A DNA stretch of 64,000 nt from Actinomyces viscosus (GCF_900637975.1 NZ_LR134477.1:186001-250000); one strand, 5' to 3'; positions 34,857-50,971 are shown, counted from the stretch's first letter. Program-made: numbers and translations. Notes: generated by a model from the sequence alone, not told the origin.

Positions 34857-35560
34857 ACGTCGATCACCTCGACGTGGGACTCGTTCAGGTGGCCGGCGTG
34901 AGCGCTCAGGGCGAGCTGGGGCCCGAGCGCGGCCTGCGCCCCCTCAATGACCTGGTTGGCCAGGGCCCGGCCTCCGGACCAGCCGATGGCGGCCCCGATC
35001 CCGAAGGGGATGAGGCGCCCCAGCGCCAGCGCCCCACCCTTGGCGGCCGAGCGCTTGGCCACTCGCTTGATGAGGCGGGCATTGATCGACTTCACCGTCG
35101 GCAGCGGCATCTGCATCAGCACCTGCGCGGCCCAGAACATCGAGGTCAGGCCCAGCTGCCCCTGAACCGCCTCGGAGCCCTCCCGGCCCAGGAGGGCGGA
35201 CAGGACCAGGGCCCGACGGCGCTCGGCGTCGACGACATGGACCCCTTGGATCTCCGCGACCGTCAGTACGTAGGTGACCGCCGAGGCGATGAAGGCGGCG
35301 CTCTGCCCCACCGTCAGGGCGGCCGCCGCGCCGGTACTGATCGCCGGCAGTGCGGCGGAGGCCCCGACGGCACCCGAGGAGAGCCCCGCGTCCCGCCGGA
35401 AGCGGGAGGCGGCCATCTCGACGAGCTCGGCGGCGTCCGCCCCGGGACGGTCCCGGCGCATCCGTGCCACGCGTTCCTCAATGCGGGCCGCCGGGATGGC
35501 GATGGCCTTGTCCAGGGCGCGTTCCAGCGCGGTCGAGCGCCCGGAGCGGGAGGTGTTCAC
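34853..35560 (-). CDS. EcsC-family protein
   Basis: 235-residue protein of the EcsC family, named after a gene beside the Ecs ABC transporter of Bacillus, with no known activity. Hydrophobic helices near residues 65-105 and 195-220 suggest membrane contact. The start is GTG at 35560 after GAGGAGAC. It is the first gene of an operon with thyA and folA; the 4-bp overlap to thyA is firm, but a functional link is not evident. Confidence 0.78.
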   Translation of the reverse strand: MNTSRSGRSTALERALDKAIAIPAARIEERVARMRRDRPGADAAELVEMAASRFRRDAGLSSGAVGASAALPAISTGAAAALTVGQSAAFIASAVTYVLTVAEIQGVHVVDAERRRALVLSALLGREGSEAVQGQLGLTSMFWAAQVLMQMPLPTVKSINARLIKRVAKRSAAKGGALALGRLIPFGIGAAIGWSGGRALANQVIEGAQAALGPQLALSAHAGHLNESHVEVIDV

Positions 35561-35648
35561 GGTTGTCTCCTCATTCGATGTCGTGGGGGACAGATGTCGT
35601 GGGGACAGCAGGCACGGCAGCTGGCTCAGCGCCAGGTGCGCTGAGAGC

Positions 35649-36104
35649 TCAGTCCTCGTTGGGGTCGACGATCGTCGTCGTGTAGGGAGCGCCGTGCTCG
35701 ATGGTGTGACCCACGGTGCAGTGACGGTCGACGGCGCTCGCGACCCGCTGGTTCAGCAGCTCGCGCTGGTCGGCGTCGAGCGAGGACAGGTCGGTGACGA
35801 TCTCGACCTGGAAGGACTCGTAGCGCTCCTCGGCGTCGTTCTTGACCGATGAGCAGCCCACGGTGGCCTCGAAGTCCTCACCCAGGGCCTTGGCCAGGCG
35901 GTGGTCAGCCGAGAGGGTGTTGCAGGTCGCCAGCGCGATCTTCATCAGCTCACCGGGGGAGAACTCGCCCGGTCCCATGCCGATGCGCACCTCGGCGCCG
36001 GCGGAGTTGCGGCCAATGTACTGGCGGGTGCCCGTGCGCTCGGCCCACACGGCGCTGGGGGCGCCGGCGGTTGCGGGGGAGGCGGGGGTGCTTGATGTGC
36101 TCAT
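35649..36104 (-). CDS. OsmC-family peroxiredoxin-like protein
   Basis: 151-residue OsmC/Ohr-type protein that reduces organic hydroperoxides in characterised members. Both family cysteines are present, in LATCNTLSADHRL and ATVGCSSVKND. The length is normal. The start ATG lies six bases after CACGAT. No MarR-type OhrR gene adjoins it. Confidence 0.85.
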   Translation of the reverse strand: MSTSSTPASPATAGAPSAVWAERTGTRQYIGRNSAGAEVRIGMGPGEFSPGELMKIALATCNTLSADHRLAKALGEDFEATVGCSSVKNDAEERYESFQVEIVTDLSSLDADQRELLNQRVASAVDRHCTVGHTIEHGAPYTTTIVDPNED

Positions 36105-36110
36105 GGCCTG

Positions 36111-36116
36111 ATCGTG
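36111..36116 (-). promoter_or_regulatory. -10-like CACGAT of the OsmC gene
   Basis: CACGAT on the minus strand ends six bases before the ATG at 36104. It matches the A-N-G-A-T group of leaderless starts. Confidence 0.35.
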
Positions 36117-36229
36117 CCATGAATCGGGGTGGAAACCGCCACCGGTGCTCACGCACGGGCCAGCGCTGCGCGCCTGGCGGACAGGGCGCAGCGCGGGAAT
36201 AAGCTCACCAGCACGTGCGGTGCGGCGCC

Positions 36230-36772
36230 TCAGTGCTCGTCGTCGTGCTCGGCGAGCCAGGCGGTGGCGCGGCGCTCCTCGTCGGCCACGACCCGCCCCA
36301 CCATGCTCATCGCCTTCTCCTCGATCGTCTTACCCACCAGGGGCACCGTGACCTTGAGGTCGACGTCGACGGTGACCGTGGTCGCCCGGGTCGAGGCGGA
36401 GGCGTCGGCGCCCTCAGTGCTGTCCGCGGCCGGAGCCATCGTGGAGGTGGCGCTGACCTTGACCGGGGCGCCCTTGACCGCCACGTCGTAACCGCCGGAG
36501 CGCGAGCCGTCCTCCTTCGGCTCGCCCCAGGACTCGGTCACGGTGAAGGACACCGCGGAGCGCACGAACCGCGAGGCGACCGAGGGCAGCTGAGAGGGCT
36601 GGACGCTGCCGGATATGGTGGAGACGAATCCCTGACCGCGCTGGGCGACGTCGACCGAGGCGTCATCGAGTCCGGCTCGCGCCACCCGCTCCTCCTGGTA
36701 GGCGGGGTCGGCCAGCATCCGAGCGGTGCGTGCCGGGTCGGCGGGATAGGTGATGGTGATGGTCTTCCTCAT
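36230..36772 (-). CDS. DUF2505 protein
   Basis: 180-residue actinobacterial protein of the DUF2505 family, which has a START/SRPBCC-like fold. TITYPADPARTARMLADPAYQ is the N-terminal strand and helix, and the C-terminal amphipathic helix carries MSMVGRVVADEERRA. Such folds bind hydrophobic ligands; the ligand is unknown. A Ser/Ala/Asp-rich insert lies at about 115-130. Confidence 0.78.
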   Translation of the reverse strand: MRKTITITYPADPARTARMLADPAYQEERVARAGLDDASVDVAQRGQGFVSTISGSVQPSQLPSVASRFVRSAVSFTVTESWGEPKEDGSRSGGYDVAVKGAPVKVSATSTMAPAADSTEGADASASTRATTVTVDVDLKVTVPLVGKTIEEKAMSMVGRVVADEERRATAWLAEHDDEH

Positions 36773-36778
36773 GGCGCG

Positions 36779-36784
36779 ATCCTG
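36779..36784 (-). promoter_or_regulatory. -10-like CAGGAT of the DUF2505 gene
   Basis: CAGGAT on the minus strand ends six bases before the ATG at 36772. No Shine-Dalgarno sequence is present. Confidence 0.35.
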
Positions 36785-36938
36785 CCATGTTCCACCGGCG
36801 CGGAGCACCTGAGTACTCCAGGCGGCCTGACGATTCGAGGTGGGGTGACGGTAACGCGACGGCGAGGTGAACGGTGGCCATCTATGTGTCCTGCTTGGCA
36901 ATTAGCCGGCTCAACGAGCCGGGTTCGCTCACTGCCGA

Positions 36939-36944
36939 TAACCT
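36939..36944 (+). promoter_or_regulatory. -10 element TAACCT of pdtaS, leaderless type
   Basis: TAACCT ends six bases before the GTG at 36951. The same hexamer precedes fumC at the same kind of spacing. Confidence 0.42.
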
Positions 36945-36950
36945 TGAGAG

Positions 36951-38426
36951 GTGCCTAATCTTCTGCCTAGCGCCCTCAGAGACGCAGTCGACCTCGCTGA
37001 GGCCGACCTCGACTGGATCCACCAGCTGGTGGCCGACTGGCAGCTGATTGCGGACCTTTCCACCTCGGACCTGGTCCTGTGGGTGCGCACCCGTGCAGGG
37101 CGTTTCATCGCCGCCGGCCACGCCCGCCCCTCTGGGGGAACCACCGTCCATCTTGAGGACGTCATCGGGCGGCGCATGCCGGCCTCGCGCGAGGCCATGG
37201 CCATGGAGTCGCTGTCCACCGCCCAGATCCAGGACGCCGCCGAGCCCTACTGGACCGGGACCGCCGCGGTCCAGGAGGAGTACATCCCGGTCGTCCACGC
37301 CGGCACGCCGATCGCCGTCGTGACCCGGGAGACCTCGGTGGGCGTCATCCGGGGCGGGCGCATCGTCGAGCGGGAGATGGAGGAGATCGCCGAGGTCCTG
37401 TGCCACATGACCGCCACGGGTGACTTCCCCATCCAGGGCGCCGGCACCACGATCCGCCACGGTACCCCCCGCGTGGCCGACGGCGTCCTGCGCCTGGACG
37501 AGGAGGGGCGGATCGTCTACGTCAGCCCCAACGGGCGCTCCTGCTTCCACCGCCTGGGTATCGAGGGCGAGCTGGAGGGCATCCAGCTCGCCGAGGCCGT
37601 CACCTCGATCATTCCCGCCCGCACCCCTGTGGACGAGACCCTGGCCGTGGTCCTCATGGGGCGGCAGGCCTGGCTCACCGAGGTCGAGGTCGAGGGGGTG
37701 TTCCTCTCGCTGCGCTCCATCCCCCTGACGGTCAACGGATACCGCTCCGGGGCCGCGCTCCTGGTCCGCGACGTCACCGAGGTGCGCCGGCGCGAGCAGG
37801 TCCTGCTCAACAAGGACGCCACCATCCGCGAGGTCCACCACCGGGTCAAGAACAACCTGCAGACCGTCTCGGCGCTGCTGCGCATGCAGGCCCGCCGTGC
37901 CTCGAACGAGGAGACCCGCCAGGCCCTGTCCGAGGCCGAACGGAGGGTGACCACGATCGCCACCGTTCACGACGCCCTGAGTCACAACGTCAATGAGCGC
38001 GTGGACTTCGACGACGTCTTCTCCTCCATCCTGCGCATGGCGGCGGTCGTGGCCTCGCCCACCGGTCAGGTCAGTACCGCGCTGGAGGGCTCTTTCGGCG
38101 TCGTCGACGCGGACACGGCCCAGGCGCTGGCCACCGTGCTGGCCGAGCTGGTCACCAATGCCGTCGAGCACGGGCTCGACGGGCGTGACGGCCGCGTGAC
38201 GGTGAAGGCCTGCCGAGATGAGGACCGGCTCGAGGTCCACGTCACGGACAACGGTGCCGGCCTGGCTCCAGACACCCTCATGACCGGTCTGGGAACACGG
38301 ATCGTCACCACGCTCGTGCGCGGGGAGCTACGGGGAAGCATTGACTGGCAGCCTCTGAGCGGCGGAGGCACCGACGTCGTCATTCACGCTCTTCTTAACC
38401 AAAGGGCTGCCAGGAGTGAAACCTGA
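36951..38426 (+). CDS. pdtaS: PdtaS-type sensor histidine kinase
   Basis: 491-residue cytosolic sensor kinase. Residues about 1-150 are the GAF-like N domain, about 165-290 a PAS domain, then a HisKA_2 dimerisation helix with the phospho-acceptor in REVHHRVKNNLQT (His296/297), and an HATPase with LVTNAVEHGLDG and VTDNGAGLA. The product matches Mycobacterium PdtaS (Rv3220c), which signals to the ANTAR RNA-binding regulator PdtaR to control antitermination. The regulator gene is not in the window. As in Mycobacterium, the next gene is a convergent whiB1-like gene. The start is GTG at 36951. Confidence 0.88.
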   Translation: MPNLLPSALRDAVDLAEADLDWIHQLVADWQLIADLSTSDLVLWVRTRAGRFIAAGHARPSGGTTVHLEDVIGRRMPASREAMAMESLSTAQIQDAAEPYWTGTAAVQEEYIPVVHAGTPIAVVTRETSVGVIRGGRIVEREMEEIAEVLCHMTATGDFPIQGAGTTIRHGTPRVADGVLRLDEEGRIVYVSPNGRSCFHRLGIEGELEGIQLAEAVTSIIPARTPVDETLAVVLMGRQAWLTEVEVEGVFLSLRSIPLTVNGYRSGAALLVRDVTEVRRREQVLLNKDATIREVHHRVKNNLQTVSALLRMQARRASNEETRQALSEAERRVTTIATVHDALSHNVNERVDFDDVFSSILRMAAVVASPTGQVSTALEGSFGVVDADTAQALATVLAELVTNAVEHGLDGRDGRVTVKACRDEDRLEVHVTDNGAGLAPDTLMTGLGTRIVTTLVRGELRGSIDWQPLSGGGTDVVIHALLNQRAARSET

Positions 38427-38468
38427 CTCTCCGATACCCGGCTATCGCAAACATCGGAATCAGCAAAA

Positions 38469-38500
38469 CGGCGTTCGCACGAATAATCGTGCGAACGCCG
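38469..38500. terminator. Bidirectional terminator between pdtaS and whiB
   Basis: A perfect 14-bp stem (38469-38482 with 38487-38500) with loop ATAA. On the minus strand it is followed by TTTT, so it is a good terminator for the whiB gene. Confidence 0.8.
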
Positions 38501-38524
38501 TGGCGTGAAGAAGTCGGTCGGCTT

Positions 38525-38773
38525 TCAGGATGACCGGCGAGCGCGAGCCGCGCGACGCTTGAGGGAGCGGCGCTCGTCCTCGCTCATGCCTCCCCAGACG
38601 CCGGCGTCCTGGCCGTTCTCCAGTGCCCACTTCAGGCAGGTGTCCACTACCTCGCAGCGGCCACACACCTCTTTCGCCTTGGCGATCTGGGCAATGGCGG
38701 GGCCGGTGTTTCCCACGGGGAAGAAGAGCTCCGGGTCGACGGTGAGACATGCGGCTTGGCTGCGCCAGTCCAT
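38525..38773 (-). CDS. whiB1: WhiB-family Fe-S regulator (WhiB1-like)
   Basis: 82-residue redox/NO-sensing 4Fe-4S protein that binds the sigma factor region 4. Cluster ligands are C9, C37, C40 and C46 (AACL, EVCGRCEVVDTC). The GVWGG turn is at 58-62 and a basic AT-hook-like tail SLKRRAARARRSS ends the protein. DPELFFPVGNTGPA and the MDWR start are those of WhiB1. The ATG at 38773 is preferred over an ATG seven codons upstream because AAGGGGG lies five bases before it. From memory WhiB1 is essential in Mycobacterium and its gene is likewise convergent with pdtaS. Confidence 0.9.
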   Translation of the reverse strand: MDWRSQAACLTVDPELFFPVGNTGPAIAQIAKAKEVCGRCEVVDTCLKWALENGQDAGVWGGMSEDERRSLKRRAARARRSS

Positions 38774-38979
38774 AAGGGCCCCCTTCAAGGTCATCGGTCA
38801 TGCGGCTATCGCCAGTCCGGCTTGAGAGGGGATGGCGGCCACGTCTGAGAACAACTTTCACATGACGGGCAGCGGTGGGCAAGACCTCGATCGTGAGACC
38901 TGCGCCGATACTCTGTCGTGATCCTCACAGGGTGCTGGGATGTTGAGATAACGCCACTTTCCGCCATTGAGAATGCCTG

Positions 38980-45245
<6,266 letters not shown>

Positions 45246-45254
45246 GGACGTATG

Positions 45255-45300
45255 AACCGGGGTGGGGCGCCTCCTCGGAAGGAGGCGCCCCACCCCGGTT
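45255..45300. terminator. Terminator between ligA and the L,D-transpeptidase gene
   Basis: A perfect 20-bp GC-rich stem (45255-45274 with 45281-45300) and a six-base loop, TCGGAA. It sits between convergent genes, with no T-run, and can serve both. Confidence 0.8.
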
Positions 45301-45320
45301 GCGGATCGGCCGGTGCCGGA

Positions 45321-47222
45321 TCAGTAGTGGCTCTGGACCACGGTGCTCGTGTCGACCCAGTTGTAGATCCACTGAGCCTCGGAGACCGGCATGTTGACGC
45401 AGCCGTGCGAGCCGGAGTAGCCGAAGCTCGAGCGCCATGCCGCGCCGTGGAAGGCGTAGCCGCTGTAGAAGTAGCTCACCCACGGGACGTCCTCGGCGAC
45501 GTAGGGCGAGCCGTCGGCGTTCTCGCCCCGCATCGTCTGGGACTCGTACTGCAGGTAGACCTTGTAGGTGCCGGTCACCGTGGGGGTCTCGGCGGCGCCG
45601 TCGACGATGGAGACCGGACCGTGCACGACGGTGGCGCCCTCATAGGCGGTCACCGTCTTGCTCGACAGGTTGAGGTCGATCCACTTCTCGCCCGGGGCGG
45701 CCTGGTAAGGCAGGTTCTCCGCGCCGTCGGCGATGGTGCGCTCCTTCCACTCCGCCTTGACCGTCGTCGTCTCGAAGGAGCCGGTGTAGGCCCTGTCGCT
45801 GCCGAAGGACTGAGTGATCGAGGTGGCGACCGCGTCAGCATTGTTGACGGTCTTGCCGTCCTTGGCCTCCGTCGGGGTGGAGACGACCTGTCCGCTGGCG
45901 TTGACATTGCGCTGACCGTTGACGGGGTCGACCTTGGCCTCCTCGGCCTGCGCCTGGACCCACTGGGAGACCTTCGCGGAGTCCACGGCGATGGTGGGGG
46001 CGGAGTCGGCCGAGTTGGTCACCGTGATCCACGATGCCTTGTCCGTGTCGTCCGCCGTGTAGGAGTCGTCGTCCAGGGTGATGGTGACGTCCTGGGAGAC
46101 CCAGCTGTTGGCCTTGTCGGCAACCTTCTGGGCATCGTCGTCGGAGACCTTCGGGTCGGCGTTCGTCATCGTCAGGGAGACCGATGACGAGTCCAGGGAC
46201 GTGGCGGCCTTCTGCGCGGCCTGAGCCAGGGCGTCCGCGTCCAGGGCGGCGCCCTTGGAGGCGCTCGTGGTGGAGAAGGTGGTGCCGTCCTCGCTGAGGA
46301 CCACGGTGGCGTTGCGCGCCTTGGCACGGTCCTCGGGGATGAGGGAGGTGGCGTAGCTGTCCACGGTGGTCTTGTCGGTGGTGGCGACCACCGGGACCTC
46401 TCCCTTGGAGACCAGGGCCTGGAGCTTCTCACCGAGCGTGTCACCGCGTGCCATGACGGCATCGGCGGTGGCCTGGGCATCCACGGTGGTTCCCAGGTCT
46501 GCCAGGGAGGCGCTGGCGGTGACGTCCCCGGAGATGTCGACCTTGGCGTTGTTCGCAAGGTCCTCGACGGTGGCCACCACCTCCTCGCGGCTCTTACCGG
46601 AGACATCGGTACCGGCCACCATCGTGCCCGGCACGGCACGTCCGTCGTAGTGGGCGGCGTAGGCGTAGCCCCCCGCGCCGACGACGCCCAGCAGGAGGAG
46701 TGCGGCGGCCGCCACGCCCAGCGGCCAGCGGCGCCGGCGTCGGGGCTCGTCCAGGTAGGAGTCCTCGTCCGGCTGCGTGGGTGCTGCGAAGGCGGAGACG
46801 GCGGGGGAGGCCGGGGCGGCCTGACCCGCCGGGGCGGCCTGACCCGCCGGGGCGGCCGGCGCACCTGCAGCGGCGTCTTCGAGACCGTCAGTGCTGCCGG
46901 TGCTGCTGGCACTGCTGGTGCTGTTGGCCTCATCGGTGGCGGCGGTGCTGGGCTGGTCGTGCAGCTCGTTGTCGGTCCCCGGTGCAGCGACCGCGTCCGG
47001 GGCAACCACCTCGATCTCCTCGGTACTGCCCAGGCCCTCGTTGTCGCTTGAGGTGGTGCTGGCAGAGCGGGCATGCGGTGCCGCGCCGTTCGCAGCCGCC
47101 TGGAAGACAGACTGACGACGCACACCTGCGGGCTCCCCGTAGGGTGTGCTGAGCACGGTGGTCTTGCTCGGTGAGGCTTCTCCCTGGTGCTGAGCACCAG
47201 TGGGGGAAGTGTTGCTGCTCAT
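45321..47222 (-). CDS. L,D-transpeptidase (YkuD) with peptidoglycan-binding repeats
   Basis: 633-residue membrane-anchored enzyme that forms 3-3 cross-links or attaches chains in peptidoglycan. About 165 cytoplasmic residues are Ala/Ser/Glu-rich, with a repeated PAGQAA unit. One membrane helix (about 168-188) precedes PG-binding-4-type domains (about 200-480). The C-terminal YkuD domain has HGAAWRSSFG and the catalytic SHGCVNM with Cys608. It ends almost at the catalytic motif plus 24 residues, as in family members. The ATG at 47222 (GAGGAC upstream) is preferred. A longer in-frame ATG at 47417 exists, but the residues it would add are unlike the family. Confidence 0.88.
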   Translation of the reverse strand: MSSNTSPTGAQHQGEASPSKTTVLSTPYGEPAGVRRQSVFQAAANGAAPHARSASTTSSDNEGLGSTEEIEVVAPDAVAAPGTDNELHDQPSTAATDEANSTSSASSTGSTDGLEDAAAGAPAAPAGQAAPAGQAAPASPAVSAFAAPTQPDEDSYLDEPRRRRRWPLGVAAAALLLLGVVGAGGYAYAAHYDGRAVPGTMVAGTDVSGKSREEVVATVEDLANNAKVDISGDVTASASLADLGTTVDAQATADAVMARGDTLGEKLQALVSKGEVPVVATTDKTTVDSYATSLIPEDRAKARNATVVLSEDGTTFSTTSASKGAALDADALAQAAQKAATSLDSSSVSLTMTNADPKVSDDDAQKVADKANSWVSQDVTITLDDDSYTADDTDKASWITVTNSADSAPTIAVDSAKVSQWVQAQAEEAKVDPVNGQRNVNASGQVVSTPTEAKDGKTVNNADAVATSITQSFGSDRAYTGSFETTTVKAEWKERTIADGAENLPYQAAPGEKWIDLNLSSKTVTAYEGATVVHGPVSIVDGAAETPTVTGTYKVYLQYESQTMRGENADGSPYVAEDVPWVSYFYSGYAFHGAAWRSSFGYSGSHGCVNMPVSEAQWIYNWVDTSTVVQSHY

Positions 47223-47388
47223 GCGTCCTCGTCCCTCGACCGGGTGCTTCGCATCGTGCGGAGCGCGGTCGAATCCAGTTGTCCGTCCGACCTCCTGTGA
47301 CCCAACGTCCTGGAGATCCGGTCCAAGGGCTGCCCGGTCCTTCAGGGAGCAGCGCTCCCGCAAGGTCCTCAGCAACCCGGTGCCCACC

Positions 47389-47417
47389 ATGACATCCGTG
47401 AAACGAGGGGATGTCAA
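47389..47417 (-). promoter_or_regulatory. Promoter of the L,D-transpeptidase gene
   Basis: On the minus strand TTGACA (47412-47417) is followed after 17 bases by TGTCAT (47389-47394). The -35 is perfect and the -10 poor. It would give a leader of about 160 bases. Confidence 0.4.
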
Positions 47418-47577
47418 TCATCCTCGGGGATGAAGTACTGTGAGATCGCACGAATCCGGTCTCAGTTTCGTTTCCTCTGGAATCCTGGGGTTTGGAGTCC
47501 AGCGTGTGCCTCCCGGCCCCGGATCGTCCATGGGGATCGGTCCCCGTTGCCGATTGCGTGTCGGCTCCAGTGTCGAT

Positions 47578-47603
47578 GTCATGTGACGGCGTCATGTGAC
47601 GGC
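47578..47603 (+). repeat. Tandem 13-bp repeat upstream of gatC
   Basis: GTCATGTGACGGC occurs twice without a gap (47578-47590, 47591-47603). Each copy contains the near-palindrome GTCATGTGAC. The copies lie 19-45 bases upstream of the gatC -10, on about one helical face. Confidence 0.7.
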
Positions 47604-47621
47604 AGCTCGGCCCGACCCGGC

Positions 47622-47627
47622 TAGACT
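47622..47627 (+). promoter_or_regulatory. -10 element TAGACT of gatCAB, leaderless type
   Basis: TAGACT ends seven bases before the gatC ATG at 47635. Confidence 0.48.
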
Positions 47628-47634
47628 CCACACC

Positions 47635-47940
47635 ATGTCTGCTATCTCCACTGATGAGGTCGCACGGGTTGCGGCGCTGGCTCGGGTGGCTCTGAGCGAG
47701 GAGGAGGTGACGCGGCTGGCCGGGGAGCTGGATGCGGTCGCTTCCTCCTTCGCCCGGGTCACCAGCGTGGTCACGCCGGACCTTCCGGCCACCTCTCACC
47801 CCGTGCCCCTGACCAACGTACTGCGCGAGGACGTCCCGGCTCCTACGCTCGATGTCGACGAGCTCCTGGCCGGTGCGCCGGCCTCCGAGGACTCCATGTT
47901 CCTCGTGCCGCAGATCCTGGGGGAGGACTCCGCCTCATGA
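47635..47940 (+). CDS. gatC: Aspartyl/glutamyl-tRNA amidotransferase subunit C
   Basis: 101-residue GatC that clamps GatA and GatB. The family N-terminus [17 protein letters not shown] and the C-terminal half [11 protein letters not shown] are clear. With GatA and GatB it converts Glu-tRNA(Gln) and Asp-tRNA(Asn) to the amide forms. The ATGA overlap with gatA couples translation. Confidence 0.93.
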   Translation: MSAISTDEVARVAALARVALSEEEVTRLAGELDAVASSFARVTSVVTPDLPATSHPVPLTNVLREDVPAPTLDVDELLAGAPASEDSMFLVPQILGEDSAS

Positions 47941-49478
47941 GTAGTACTGACATGGCCGGGCTGTCCGGCCTCATCAGGAGCAGCGCCGCCGATCAGGCCG
48001 CGGCCCTGACGGCGGGGGAGGTCTCCTCCCGCGAGCTCACCCAGGCCCACCTGGACCGCATCGCCGCTGTTGACGGCGCTGTGGGAGCCTTCCTCAATGT
48101 CGATGCCGAGCACGCGCTGAGCCAGGCCGACGCCGCCGACGCCGCCCGCAGGGAGGGGCGGGCGGCCAGCGAGCTGACCGGTGTGCCGGTGGCCGTCAAG
48201 GACCTCATCGTCACTCGGGGGCAGGTCACCACCGCCGCCTCCCGGATCCTTGAGGGCTGGGTGCCGCCCTACGACGCCACCCTCGTGCGCAACCTGCGCG
48301 CCGCCCGCACCCCGATCCTGGGCAAGACCAACCTCGATGAGTTCGCCATGGGCGGCTCCACCGAGCACTCGGCCTTCGGACGCACCGCCAACCCCTGGGA
48401 CCTCGGACGCATTCCCGGAGGCTCCTCGGGCGGCTCCGCGGCCGCCGTCGGCGCCTACGAGGCCCCCGTGGCCGTCGGCACCGACACCGGTGGCTCGATC
48501 CGCCAGCCCGCGGCGGTCACCGGCACGGTCGGTGTCAAGCCCACCTACGGGACGGTCTCGCGCTTCGGCGTCATCGCCATGGCCTCCTCCCTCGACACTC
48601 CCGGCCCCATGGCCCGCACGGTGCTGGACACCGCGCTCCTGCACGACGTCATCGCCTCCCACGACCCGCTGGACTCGACCTCGCTGCCGGATGCGCCGCG
48701 CGGCATGGCTGCGGTCGTGCGGGCCGCCCAGGAGGGGCGGGACCTGACCGGCCTGAGGGTCGGCGTCATCTCCGAGCTCGACGGCGGCGAGGGCTACCAC
48801 GACGGCGTCGTCGCCTCCTTCCACGCAGCCCTGGAGCTGCTCGAGGCGGCGGGTGCACGGGTGGAGACCGTCTCCCTGCCGCACCTGGAGTACGCGCTGG
48901 ACGCCTACTACCTCATCATGCCCGCCGAGGCCTCCTCCAACCTGGCCCGGTACGACGGGATGCGCTACGGCCTGCGGGTCGAGCCGGCCGCGGGCCCGGT
49001 CACCGCCGAGACCGTCATGGCGGCCACCCGCGGGGCGGGATTCGGAGACGAGGTCAAGCGCCGCATCATCCTGGGCACGCACGTGCTGTCCGCCGGCTAC
49101 TACGACGCCTACTACGGATCGGCTCAGAAGGTGCGCACCCTGGTGCAGCGCGACTTCGCCGCGGCCTGGGACAAGGCGGACATCCTCGTGTCGCCCACGG
49201 CCCCGGTGACGGCCTACCGCTTCGGGGAGAAGGACGACCCGCTGGCGATGTACAAGCTGGACGTGACCACGATCCCAGCCAACCTCGCCGGGGTGCCCGG
49301 CATGAGCCTGCCCTCGGGTCTGAGCGATGACGGGCTGCCGGTGGGCTTCCAGATCCTGGCGCCGCAGCGGGCCGATGACCGGCTCTACCGCGCCGGAGCC
49401 GTCCTGGAGGCCGCGCTGGAGGAGACATGGGGGGCGCCGCTGCTGTCGCGCGCACCCGAGCTGGAGGAGACACGATGA
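47937..49478 (+). CDS. gatA: Aspartyl/glutamyl-tRNA amidotransferase subunit A
   Basis: 513-residue amidase that releases ammonia from glutamine. The Ser-cisSer-Lys triad is visible: Lys in PVAVKDLIV, cis-Ser in [12 protein letters not shown] and nucleophile Ser in [13 protein letters not shown]. The length is normal. Coupled to gatC and gatB by 4-bp overlaps. Confidence 0.95.
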   Translation: MSSTDMAGLSGLIRSSAADQAAALTAGEVSSRELTQAHLDRIAAVDGAVGAFLNVDAEHALSQADAADAARREGRAASELTGVPVAVKDLIVTRGQVTTAASRILEGWVPPYDATLVRNLRAARTPILGKTNLDEFAMGGSTEHSAFGRTANPWDLGRIPGGSSGGSAAAVGAYEAPVAVGTDTGGSIRQPAAVTGTVGVKPTYGTVSRFGVIAMASSLDTPGPMARTVLDTALLHDVIASHDPLDSTSLPDAPRGMAAVVRAAQEGRDLTGLRVGVISELDGGEGYHDGVVASFHAALELLEAAGARVETVSLPHLEYALDAYYLIMPAEASSNLARYDGMRYGLRVEPAAGPVTAETVMAATRGAGFGDEVKRRIILGTHVLSAGYYDAYYGSAQKVRTLVQRDFAAAWDKADILVSPTAPVTAYRFGEKDDPLAMYKLDVTTIPANLAGVPGMSLPSGLSDDGLPVGFQILAPQRADDRLYRAGAVLEAALEETWGAPLLSRAPELEETR

Positions 49479-50971
49479 GTGACACGCTGATGGACTTCGA
49501 CGAGGCCGTTCGCCGCTACGACCCGGTCCTGGGCCTGGAGGTGCACGTCGAGCTGGGGACCACCACCAAGATGTTCGACGCCGCCCCCAACGTGTTCGGC
49601 GCCCAGCCCAACACGATGGTGACCCCCACCTCGGTGGGACTCCCCGGAGCGCTGCCGGTGGTCAACGCCCGAGGGGTGGAGTACGCCATCCGCATCGGCC
49701 TGGCCCTGGGCTGCCAGATCGCCGAGTCCTGCCGCTTCGCCCGGAAGAACTACTTCTACCCGGACCTGGCCAAGGACTTCCAGACCTCCCAGTCCGACGA
49801 GCCCATCGCCTATGACGGCGCCCTGGAGATCGAGCTGGAGGACGGCTCCTTCTTCACCATCCCGATCGAGCGGGCCCACATGGAGGAGGACGCCGGCAAG
49901 AACACCCACATCGGGGGCGCCGACGGCCGTATCGAGGGTGCCAGCTACTCCCTGGTGGACTACAACCGGGCCGGCGTACCGCTGGTGGAGATCGTGACCC
50001 GCCCCATCGAGGGCGCCGGTGCCAGGGCCCCCCAGGTGGCCGCCACGTATGTGCGCACCCTGCGCGACATCTTCCGGGCCCTGGGCGTCTCCGAGGCGCG
50101 CATGGAGCGAGGCAACGTGCGCGCCGACGTCAACGTCTCCCTGCGCGAGTCGCCCGACGCGCCGTTGGGCACCCGCACCGAGACCAAGAACGTCAACACC
50201 TTCCGCGGTATCGAGCAGGTCATCCGCTACGAGATCCAGCGGCAGGCCGCCATCCTGGCCGCCGGGGGAGAGGTTCTCCAGGAGACTCGCCACGGCCAGG
50301 CCGACGGCACCACCCGCGCCGGTCGCGTCAAGTCCGACGCCGACGACTACCGCTACTTCCCCGAACCGGACCTCGTGCCGGTGGCACCCAGCCGTCAGTG
50401 GGTCGAGCAGATTCGTGAGGACCTGCCGGAGATGCCGGCAGCCAAGCGCCGTCGGCTCAAGGCTGAGTGGAACCTGAGCGACACCGAGATGCGCGACGTC
50501 GTCAACGCCGGGGCTCTTGAGCTCATCGAGGCCACCGCGGCCGCGGGAACCACCGGCCAGGCCGCCCGCAAGTGGTGGATGGGTGAGCTCTCCCGCACCG
50601 CCAAGGAGCAGGAGACCGCCCTGGAGGACCTGGCCGTCACGCCCGCCCAGATCGCTGAGCTGCAGGGACTGGTGGACTCCGGTCGCCTCACCGACAAGCT
50701 GGCCCGGCAGGTGCTTGAGGGGGTCCTGGCCGGGGAGGGTGATCCCGAGGCCGTGGCCGCCGCTCGCGGGCTGGAGGTGGTCTCCGACGACTCCGCCCTG
50801 CTGGCGGCCGTGGACGAGGCCCTGGCAGCGAACCCGGACGTTGCGGACAAGATCCGCGGCGGCAAGGTCCAGGCGGCCGGCGCCATCGTCGGCGCCGTCA
50901 TGAAGGCGACTCGAGGCCAGGCCGACGCCAAACGCGTGCGTGAGCTGGTCATGGAACGCGTCCAGGGCTGA
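49475..50971 (+). CDS. gatB: Aspartyl/glutamyl-tRNA amidotransferase subunit B
   Basis: 498-residue tRNA-binding kinase/transamidase subunit. [17 protein letters not shown] opens the cradle domain. [29 protein letters not shown] and [11 protein letters not shown] are conserved, and the YqeY tail domain is at the end. A strong terminator follows. Confidence 0.95.
   Translation: MSDTLMDFDEAVRRYDPVLGLEVHVELGTTTKMFDAAPNVFGAQPNTMVTPTSVGLPGALPVVNARGVEYAIRIGLALGCQIAESCRFARKNYFYPDLAKDFQTSQSDEPIAYDGALEIELEDGSFFTIPIERAHMEEDAGKNTHIGGADGRIEGASYSLVDYNRAGVPLVEIVTRPIEGAGARAPQVAATYVRTLRDIFRALGVSEARMERGNVRADVNVSLRESPDAPLGTRTETKNVNTFRGIEQVIRYEIQRQAAILAAGGEVLQETRHGQADGTTRAGRVKSDADDYRYFPEPDLVPVAPSRQWVEQIREDLPEMPAAKRRRLKAEWNLSDTEMRDVVNAGALELIEATAAAGTTGQAARKWWMGELSRTAKEQETALEDLAVTPAQIAELQGLVDSGRLTDKLARQVLEGVLAGEGDPEAVAAARGLEVVSDDSALLAAVDEALAANPDVADKIRGGKVQAAGAIVGAVMKATRGQADAKRVRELVMERVQG

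Larger units (their letters stand above)
47223..47634. other. Intergenic region, L,D-transpeptidase / gatC
   Basis: No gene is seen in these 412 bp. It holds the transpeptidase promoter and long leader on the left and the gatC control region with its tandem repeat on the right. A stem-like GGGATGTCAATCATCC lies at about 47409-47424. No riboswitch class is recognised. Confidence 0.5.

Noticed and set aside
38774..38979. CRP-type site TGTGA-N6-TCACA before the whiB gene
   Set aside because: TGTGAGGATCAC is present but the half-sites are only two bases apart, so it does not fit the consensus.
47223..47634. A riboswitch in the long leader of the L,D-transpeptidase
   Set aside because: I looked for hallmarks of the c-di-AMP (ydaO) class that controls some wall genes and saw none; only weak hairpins are present.
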